Below are positions 58,501-64,000 of a stretch of 64,000 nucleotides of DNA, one piece after another. Source of the DNA: Plazaster borealis (lineage: Eukaryota; Echinodermata; Asteroidea; Forcipulatida; Labidiasteridae); contig CM037463.1 of assembly GCA_021014325.1 (NCBI GenBank), positions 6,951,001 through 7,015,000 of the forward strand, in the 5' to 3' direction. The position numbers and the translations under genes were made by a program. Positions within the stretch are counted from its first letter, which is position 1; each line of letters opens with the position of its first letter. The notes under the pieces are model-generated. The model was given only the letters and a program-made list of their open reading frames with translations, had not been told where the DNA came from and ran no database searches.

Positions 58501-59461
58501 AGAAATGAAGAAGCTGTTACAAGACTACAAAGTCTACTACTACGTTCCTCCTAAAGGCATTCTTGAGAATTTTAAAGACGGCGGAGTAGCCATTATAGAT
58601 CAATGGATATGCGCTCATGCAAGGTCAGTTGGTTCTTGAAGAAGCACAGCAAATTTGCCCACACTACTAGAAGCAGCCAAGTGGCACCCACATCATTTGC
58701 CCTGGGCCCAATTTCATAGAGCTGCTTAAAGCCTGATTTTGTGCTTACTGCGCGAGTTTCCATTTCATAGCGCTGCTAACCGTAAAAATTTCGAAGAGGC
58801 ATGCTAACCTTCTGGTGCTTACTGTTCAAAAATGAATGACGTAACAATGCAAATTCATAGTGAACGCGCAAGCTGACCGCCTAATTTTCTTTCTAACCTG
58901 TGAAATATGCTTACGCTTAAGCAAATTGTTATGCTATAGTTAGCACAAAAATTTGCTTAGTGTTAAACAGCGCTATGAAATTGGCCCCTGGTTAAATCAA
59001 GGGCTGTTTTAAAGGAATGCATCTCTGACCTAAATGAATTAGATGCTCAGGTTTTGAGAATATAACTCATTTTGTGATATATGTGATGCTCCGTGCCAAA
59101 TGAGGCACTTCCTGCCAAAACTGGGTTTATATTTTTCCATCAAGTTGATGAGAAGAAGAACTTTTAATAGCACCTAATGAAGGCCGATCAGCGCCTTGAT
59201 CTAGTACCTAGAATTGTTGCCTCATATTAAGAACTAATTATTATAAGTAGTAGTACAAACTGAAAATGTCATGTTTTGTATTAACAAATGTACATTCACA
59301 GGTATTTCATTGGAACGGGCGTGTCCACCTTCTCATTTCGCATCCACGAGGAGAGACAGATTCTTGGGTTTGACACGAAGATGACCTACAATCGTTTCTG
59401 CGGTGAGGGGGAGTCAGAAGACTGCGAGCAGCCCTCAGTCTGGAAGATAGTCTACGATTAA
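49410..59461 (+). CDS. POFUT2: POFUT2, GDP-fucose protein O-fucosyltransferase 2 (whole gene, coding span)
   Basis: This is a complete gene with eight coding positions, one of them duplicated, joining in consistent phases to 445 aa; the human enzyme has about 429. The enzyme transfers fucose from GDP-fucose to Ser/Thr in folded thrombospondin type 1 repeats inside the ER. Seen here: an N-terminal hydrophobic signal segment ([17 protein letters not shown]), [11 protein letters not shown] with the presumed catalytic Glu at residue 65, [19 protein letters not shown], the nucleotide-binding HLRRED at 304-309, [21 protein letters not shown] and the C-terminal [15 protein letters not shown] and TYNRFCG. 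An N-glycosylation sequon NVT is at residue 220. All expected motifs are present and intact. Confidence 0.97.
49765..50566. mobile_element. 0.8-kb foldback element in POFUT2 intron 1
   Basis: Two arms of about 350 bp face each other across about 100 bp. The left arm has CTAGCCCCACTTGATATGTG, GGCCAACGATCCATGAATCC, CGTCCTCCGAATTACTTCCT and ATTTTGGAATGACAAAAATA. The right arm has the reverse complements (GGATTCATGGATCGTTGGCC, GTCATTCCAAAATGGCCGCG, ATCGGGGCATCGGAGGACGC). No coding content is seen. It begins only 190 bp after exon 1. Confidence 0.92.
50943..51193 (+). CDS. POFUT2: POFUT2 exon 2, catalytic Glu region
   Basis: This 251-nt exon enters after AACCAAG and leaves in phase 1 at AAAG/GTAAAA. 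It encodes [20 protein letters not shown], then [28 protein letters not shown] and [10 protein letters not shown]. The Glu of [10 protein letters not shown] matches the catalytic base reported for human POFUT2. Confidence 0.95.
51879..52137 (+). CDS. POFUT2: POFUT2 exon 3
   Basis: This 259-nt exon enters in phase 1 after CTCTCAG and leaves in phase 2 at AGCAG/GTCAGT. It encodes [40 protein letters not shown] and [20 protein letters not shown], ending in [11 protein letters not shown]. Human POFUT2 has the corresponding [20 protein letters not shown] and YRGWFWGY. Confidence 0.95.
52211..52580. mobile_element. TTAA-type MITE, full-length copy
   Basis: Begins TTAAAGGTATCGTACACGTT and ends CAAACATGTTCAGTGCCTTTAA in two overlapping words; it lies 74 nt after POFUT2 exon 3. 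Confidence 0.82.
52945..53365 (-). mobile_element. tRNA-derived SINE, full-length, minus strand
   Basis: On the minus strand it reads GTGTCGTGGCCGAGCGGATA, GGGTTCGAATCCCATTCGTG, the block TTCGGATGGGACGTTAAGCC, GTAAACCATTACATGGTGCT and GCGCTATAAGAACTGCATTA, then an ATT repeat. It lies in the POFUT2 intron before exon 4a. Confidence 0.85.
53500..53590. mobile_element. Partial TTAA-family MITE before exon 4a
   Basis: ATTGAGCTTAAACTTTCACA then GGCTTGTTATTTTTG and ACACTGGTCTTTGACAATGA are diverged right-end words of the TTAA family. The terminal TIR is lost. Confidence 0.6.
53655..53721 (+). CDS. POFUT2: POFUT2 alternative exon 4a (67 nt)
   Basis: This is the first of two tandem versions of exon 4. 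After an AACTAG acceptor it enters in phase 2 and leaves in phase 0 at GCC/GTAAGT. It encodes [18 protein letters not shown] then SYWA. By hand it shares 12 of 22 residues with exon 4b. The upstream intron carries a partial TTAA-family MITE that ends about 65 nt before the exon. Confidence 0.9.
54023..54089 (+). CDS. POFUT2: POFUT2 alternative exon 4b (67 nt)
   Basis: This is the second version of exon 4, with acceptor CCTTTAG and donor AAC/GTAAGT and the same length and phases as 4a. It encodes [18 protein letters not shown] then DYWN. It is somewhat nearer to the vertebrate sequence (DRAE, HDHYG), so it may be the ancestral form. Including both copies, or neither, shifts the frame. Confidence 0.93.
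54553..54678 (+). CDS. POFUT2: POFUT2 exon 5
   Basis: This 126-nt exon (phase 0-0) has a TTTCGCAG acceptor and an AAG/GTAAGG donor. It encodes [20 protein letters not shown] then a variable acidic stretch and EDWRDMK, aligned with human TRRSMVFARHLREVGDEFRS and EDWMKMK. Confidence 0.94.
54963..55338. mobile_element. TTAA-type MITE, full-length copy
   Basis: Begins TTAAAGGCACCGTACACGTT and ends AAACGTGTACGATGCCTTTA plus A, TTAA at both ends; POFUT2 intron 5. Confidence 0.85.
55450..55870 (+). mobile_element. tRNA-derived SINE, full-length, plus strand
   Basis: Contains GTGTCGTGGCCGAGAGGATA, GGGTTCGAATCCCAGTCGTG, TTCGGATGGGACGTAAAGCC, GATCGGCAGCATATTGCGCC and GCGCTATATAAGAGCCCGGT, then an ATT run. 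The central block is conserved in all full copies here and probably corresponds to a SINE core domain. Confidence 0.88.
56278..56590. repeat. Dispersed repeat of about 295 bp, copy 2
   Basis: Shares its full order of words with 17630-17925. Its 5' part (GAAGTTAATAACGAGAAGT and CCCTCGATCCACTAA) is duplicated at 56278-56320 and 56336-56375. A further fragment (ATGGTGTTACCGCAAACC) occurs at 57950. It lies immediately before POFUT2 exon 6. Confidence 0.75.
56666..56846 (+). CDS. POFUT2: POFUT2 exon 6, GDP-fucose binding
   Basis: This 181-nt exon follows a pyrimidine-rich tract and a TTGACAG acceptor, and leaves in phase 1 at CATG/GTAGGT. It encodes [20 protein letters not shown], then [20 protein letters not shown] and [12 protein letters not shown]. 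The Arg of HLRRED (about residue 306) contacts GDP-fucose in the family. A dispersed repeat (56278-56590) ends just upstream. Confidence 0.94.
57232..57618. mobile_element. Foldback MITE, about 390 bp
   Basis: The left arm (TGTGTGTTATCATTCTACCT, ACAGTGTAGTGTGAGTTTTA, ACGCTTACCTGTTGACCCCT, AAAATGGT) is matched in reverse by the right arm (ACCATTTTAGGAGTAAACAG, GTAAGCGTTGAAACG, AATCACACTAAACTGTATAA, AGGTAGAATGATAACACACA). Confidence 0.85.
58494..58623 (+). CDS. POFUT2: POFUT2 exon 7
   Basis: This 130-nt exon enters in phase 1 after CCCACAG and leaves in phase 2 at GCAAG/GTCAGT. It encodes [20 protein letters not shown], then [20 protein letters not shown] and AHA. The [15 protein letters not shown] stretch is nearly invariant in the family. 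Confidence 0.96.
58704..58989. mobile_element. Palindromic MITE, GGGCCCAATTTCAT family, long variant
   Basis: Ends GGGCCCAATTTCATAGAGCT and AGCGCTATGAAATTGGCCCC. The inner part differs from the other copies (TTACTGCGCGAGTTTCCATT, GCTAACCTTCTGGTGCTTAC), so it is a different subfamily or has a nested palindrome. Confidence 0.75.
59302..59461 (+). CDS. POFUT2: POFUT2 exon 8 and stop
   Basis: This terminal exon enters in phase 2 after ATTCACAG and ends TAA at 59459-59461. It encodes [20 protein letters not shown], then [20 protein letters not shown] and [12 protein letters not shown], matching human [20 protein letters not shown] and WKITY. The two Cys near the end probably pair, as in the human enzyme. 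Confidence 0.96.
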
Positions 59462-59805
59462 TGAAAGCTTTTGTCTACTTATACAAGTGGTCAAACGTCC
59501 AATTTATTTTGCTAGGTCAAAATTACTTTTAGGTAGAACGTATTTATTGAGCTACTCAACAGAAAATATTTTCTGTGAAATTTATCTTTGAAACACAACA
59601 CTTTGCGAACATCACGTCAGTTTTTTAAGGGCTTAGGAACCCTATGAAAATCATCACTGTATGTTTACCTGCGAAGTGATGGGTGAGTCTTGAGTTAGAT
59701 TCCATTGTTCATGTACTGCTGTGTGGCCAATTGCACCATTGGGGGGGGGGGGGGGGGTAAGTACCCTGGGTATCTTGGGATTGGTGAATCGACCAAGGTG
59801 GGAAT

Positions 59806-59946
59806 GGGAGACTTTGGAACGCTAGGGGGCAGCAGACTTACCAGGTAAATTTCCATTGTTTACGTAGTTCTGTGTATGCACACATTACCGAGAACAATGG
59901 GTTTACCTGGTAAGTCTGCTGCCACCTAGCGTCCCAAAAGTCCCCC
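59806..59946. mobile_element. Palindromic MITE with CTCF-like termini, copy 2
   Basis: Left CGCTAGGGGGCAG (59820-59832) faces right CTGCCACCTAGCG (59919-59931). The inverted arms of about 45 bp include CAGCAGACTTACCAGGTAAA. It shares its centre and arms with the element at 1487-1610. Confidence 0.8.
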
Positions 59947-60204
59947 ATTGTTTTCATTCCGTGCTAGTTTTCTTTGACAAGGGTGATTTCCACCTTGGTA
60001 TGTATTAAAGTACCCCTCGGGATTGTGACTAATATGTAAGCCTATGGTTATTAGTGATACCTTAAAATAATGCCAAGATCTTCAAAAGACAAAGTGAGTG
60101 AAGGGGCACCATCTTCTAACGTTTTCCCCAATGGTGCCACAAACCCTAGCTACCCTACTGGGGGTTAGGCCGCGTTCGAATTGGGCGGCTACAGCTACAG
60201 CTAT

Positions 60205-60705
60205 GGCTGGATCATTAAGCCATTATGCATTGAAGTATAGGACGTCATACAGTCATAGCCTTAGTTACAATTGTTGTTGTTTACTCAGCAAGTCAGGTAT
60301 CGGGGACATGTATGTATTATGCAAATTACTCTTTTGATATGCAGAGATATTCATGATCTCATGTTTATCGGCTGGATCATTAAGCCATTATGCATTGAAG
60401 TATAGGACGTCATACAGTCATAGCCTTAGTTACAATTGTTGTTGTTTACTCAGCAAGTCAGGTATCAGGGACATGTATGTATTATGCAAATTACTCTTTT
60501 GATATGCAGAGATATTCATGATCTCATGTTTATCGGCTGGATCATTAAGCCATTATGCATTGAAGTATAGGACGTCAAACAGTTATGGCCTTAGTTACAA
60601 TTGTTGTTGTTTACTCAGCAAGTCAGTTATCAGGGACATGTATGTATGTATTATGCAAATTACTCTTTTGATATGCAGAGATATTCATTATCTCATGTTC
60701 ATGCA
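60205..60705. repeat. Tandem repeat, 165-bp unit, three copies
   Basis: Units begin GGCTGGATCATTAAGCCATT at 60205, 60370 and 60535 and include GTATAGGACGTCATACAGTC and TATGCAAATTACTCTTTTGA. The units differ at a few positions only, so the amplification is recent. Confidence 0.95.
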
Positions 60706-60909
60706 TCACCAGTAAATTTATTCAACAACTTTTTACCCAACCAGGATAAGTTTAATGACTTTAAATAACTTTACTAATATACCTAGTACTTCTTTACAGG
60801 TTTTGATACACTGTACAGCATTGATAACTAAGTTTATAAAAAAATACACAAAAAAATGATTCATAAACTTTTTCTTTTTTTAAAATAGTATCAGTTAATA
60901 AATAGACCC

Positions 60910-63040
60910 TTTGCATATGATTTCACACTCTCAAACAGCGCCCTCACTAAGGCAAAAGGAGGCAGATCATTGGACAATAGCTGCTCTTGGTGCATTAAAA
61001 TGTGCGCGTGACCACAGTGTGCCATCAGCATTGCACGTTCTGTAAGGAGTCTGTTAACTACATGAACTGACAAAATATGTATTTACTAACTGTTAAACAA
61101 GGTTTGGTCACAGCTGGTGGAATTTGGATGCTGATTTTTTTTTTAAATTCTATTTACAGCTTTACATTTAGGATTTAGTGATTGCGATTTTTCCTAAATG
61201 AGGAATTATTCAATATAACTTTCTATTGCAAAGTCACAGCCCAAGTTTTTGCCAACCAAGGCTGGAAAACTATGGGAAGCCATAAATGCAAAGCAAAAAC
61301 AGATAGCCACAGTTTGTTACAATGTTACACAAATATTCAAAAATAGTGTTGAATTTGTTGGAAACAAAGCAACCAATCATGGGATGTATTATCTTTTAAT
61401 TGAAAGTTTGCAGAAATGTTGAATCTGTTAACATGATTGAATGTTTTGCCAACATTCAGCCGTCCATGCCAAACAGCGCAGTTTGTTTTTCAACAATAGA
61501 AAGGCCTATAGTAATACAAATATGAGACATTTATATAGCGCATTGGTTAAGGCAGTAGGTAGCCTCTATGCACATTCAACACAGAACATAAACAAAAAAA
61601 CTTAGCAAAGTTACAAAAATGCGGATTCAAACAAGTGAGTTTTCAAAAGTCCTCCGACTGCAATGGTAGTAAATATTTCCTGAAATGGAATTTAGTTTTT
61701 TATAGATTATGAAAATGCTCTTGCCACCTTGTATATAACAATGTTATGGTGTTGGTATAGTTATAAAACCTGTGTGTGCTCACTGACCAAAATGTCACAT
61801 ATTTTTTAACATTTTCCCCTAGCAATTTGATATTACATGTTTCATATATTTGTTATTAAAAAGAAATAACCTTTTGTGAAACAAATGTCTTCCAGCATTG
61901 GCATACATGTTTTGAAGATTTGTATAAAAAAAACCTAAGTATTAATTTCTAACTACTTGTATTAAGTTATAAATGTTCACTTATACACATTCACTTTTTA
62001 CTGGCAATAGTTAAAGTTGTTTGTTGATGTACTTAATTGACCAATAACTGAATTTTGAAGTTAGATTTTTGTATTAAAACTCACCACGAGTAAATTGACA
62101 CAGATGTTTCTCTACATTATTTTGCCCATTTCTGTAAATATTTCGATAAATTATTTATTTTTGGGTCATGCAACCAAATGTTTGCAGAAATTCTAGAAAT
62201 TTCGTGTCCACAATAATATTTCTTGTTATCTTCCCACTTTTTTCACAGAAAACCCCCCAAAAAGGTTTTGGGGATTTCATGGTATGCATACTAGATATGC
62301 CTATGTGCTTAAAATAAATAAGTGTTGTCATACACTTTCTCCTGATATGGCAGTATTTCAGACGGGTTACGGGTCAATTGGTACAGGGGTTTTTTTTAAG
62401 TACGGACTCCACATAATGTGGTATTTTTGTCAGCCTAAAATAGCGCCCTCTTGGGGCGTGTGGAATTTTAATCTGGGGTGTGAATGATAGATTTAACGCA
62501 AATTAATTTGTGTTTCGGGATCTCGATCAACTACAGCGCAGTGGCGTAACCAGACATTTCATGTGGAGGGGGAGGCTATTTACTATTTCGAACTATTCAT
62601 GTTGTGTATTTTCAATCTCGGGGGGGGGGGGGCTCCCCCCGCCCAACTCTGGTTACGCTTTTCAGCACGTTGAGCAAAGGTTTGGGATTTGACCGGTTGC
62701 CCGAGTAAATGTGTGTGTAATACACAAAATAACCATGATCTCAGACATAAGAGTGATTCACTTGATAGTTTACACGATCATGAGCTTCAAGTGAGATACC
62801 CCCCCCCCCTCCCCTTGGCTATTTACAATGTCAAAGTCTTGTTTATCGGAATAACTGTGGTTTGTGGTCACCACATTTCTTTCCCAGCAGAAGAATGTTG
62901 TATGTCATCAAACGACATCATTAGGGAGAACTTTACAATTCATCCAAGACTACTATTCACCTTCCTGGAAAACCACGACCCTATTTTGTTTCTGACATCA
63001 CATACAACAACAACAAATACCGTGCTGAATGGAAGGGCCT
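60910..63040. other. Intergenic stretch without recognised gene
   Basis: AT-rich sequence with poly-G runs near 62620 and a poly-C run near 62800. No coding exon or repeat family was recognised apart from a SINE-tail-like TTATATAGCGCATTGG at 61530. Confidence 0.5.
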
Positions 63041-63059
63041 TCTGGAGTTTCAATGTATA

Positions 63060-63420
63060 AACATCAGAGACCAGTATCATCACTTGGTGTATAACAACAT
63101 GTGCATAAAATAACACACCTGTGAAAATCTGGGCTCAATTGGTCTTCGAAGTTGCAAGAAAATAATGAAAGAAAAAAAAAACCACCCTTGTTAAGCACAG
63201 AATTGTGTGCCTTTAGATGCCAGAGAAAGGCTTCATGCCTGAAGCCTTTCACATATACAAACTTTGGGTGAAACATTTTTAACTCTTTCTCTGAAACTAT
63301 TACTTCAAATGGAGTCGTATCTAACTATGTTTTATAACTTCAACAGCTCTCCAGTGCTCTTTACCGAGTAAGTTGTTATGGTCATTAATTTGTTGAGTAA
63401 TGACCAAAGGTCATTTAGTT
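63060..63420. mobile_element. TTAA-family MITE, diverged
   Basis: Contains ATCACTTGGTGTATAACAAC, GTGAAAATCTGGGCTCAATT, GTCTTCGAAGTTGCAAGAAA and the hairpin AGGCTTCATGCCTGAAGCCT. The terminal TIRs are degraded. Confidence 0.65.
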
Positions 63421-63834
63421 TTTGTGTTTTGAAGGGCAAATCTGTTACATTCGGTGAGCATTGTACAGTGCATGCTTCCGATCGTCTGCAGAAACATTAC
63501 TTCTAGAAACTTGTTGTCATCGTTGAGGAATTCGTATGTATGTAATGAGACTATTTTTGTTTGTGAAGACATCGTCGTGTGATCGGAAAAAGGGCGTGCG
63601 TCCTTCCATGGCTATAGGTAGGCCCTATAAAAATACTTTTGTCCCAGTAACAGAAGGTCGTAAGCATAAAATATGGCATTACTGTATACATTTTATTTTC
63701 CTATAATTACCCACAGAAAGCAGTTTCCCATTTCCATGTAGAATTTTTATTTACGCCCTTTTCCGATAAACTTTCGTTATGTCCTTCTGGCTGGGCACAC
63801 GACTAGGCTGTGTCCTTATTGACTAATAGACGGC

Positions 63835-64000
63835 TTAAAGGCACTGTACACGTTTGGTTATTACTCCCCCAAAATAGCATACAAATTTACTTGGTATCGA
63901 GCAACGGAGAGCTGTTGATAATATAAAACATTGTGAGAAACGACTCCTTCTGAAGTTACGTAGTTTTTGAGAAAAAAAAGTAATTTCTCACTGAAATATT
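63835..64000. mobile_element. TTAA-type MITE, cut by the window end
   Basis: Begins TTAAAGGCACTGTACACGTT and continues as the left half of the TTAA family until the window ends. Confidence 0.8.

Larger units (their letters stand above)
59462..60902 (+). other. Region after POFUT2 stop; possible 3' UTR
   Basis: The first AATAAA on the plus strand seen after the stop is at 60897-60902, 1.4 kb away; another is near 62308. The interval contains a poly-G run, a palindromic MITE and a 165-bp tandem repeat, so the real 3' end may be shorter and use a variant signal. Confidence 0.3.

Overview
This is a 64 kb piece of an invertebrate metazoan nuclear genome. It has spliced genes with GT-AG introns, low gene density, and many short palindromic DNA transposons (MITEs) and tRNA-derived SINEs. 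The two recognisable genes and the repeat content suggest a deuterostome, most likely an echinoderm such as a sea star. The species guess rests on general impression of the repeats and is unproven.

Layout. (1) 1-2300: intergenic MITEs. (2) 2301-40600: a complete STAT gene on the minus strand. Twenty-one coding positions were reconstructed exon by exon with consistent reading phases, giving 796 or 798 aa. It is STAT5-like from N-domain through coiled coil, DNA-binding domain, linker, SH2, phosphotyrosine and acidic C-terminus. Candidate 5' non-coding exons and promoters lie at 38.7-38.85 kb and 40.47-40.66 kb. (3) 43.68-44.80 kb: a probable small, unrecognised three-exon gene on the minus strand. 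(4) 44.8-49.2 kb: intergenic repeats. (5) 49410-59461: a complete POFUT2 gene on the plus strand (protein O-fucosyltransferase 2, 445 aa). (6) 59.5-64 kb: intergenic MITEs and a 165-bp tandem repeat.

The main discovery is that both large genes carry a tandemly duplicated internal exon that looks mutually exclusive. In STAT, two versions (99 and 93 nt, both phase 0-0) of the exon that closes the DNA-binding domain lie 0.4 kb apart. In POFUT2, two 67-nt versions of one exon lie 0.3 kb apart, and using both or neither would break the frame. Both copies of each pair have intact splice sites and open frames, so each gene probably makes two protein isoforms.

Other notable structure: a roughly 69-copy (GGGCTT)n array, G-rich on the transcribed RNA, 38 nt from a STAT 5' splice site and apparently grown out of a MITE end; an inverted duplication of the putative STAT promoter; an 0.8-kb foldback in POFUT2 intron 1; MITEs with CTCF-like motifs in both termini that sit outside both genes; nested transposon insertions that reveal a TTAA target; and a 21-bp minisatellite with higher-order structure in the last STAT intron. 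The two genes are not obviously in one pathway: STAT is a cytokine-type transcription factor, POFUT2 an ER glycosyltransferase of thrombospondin repeats.
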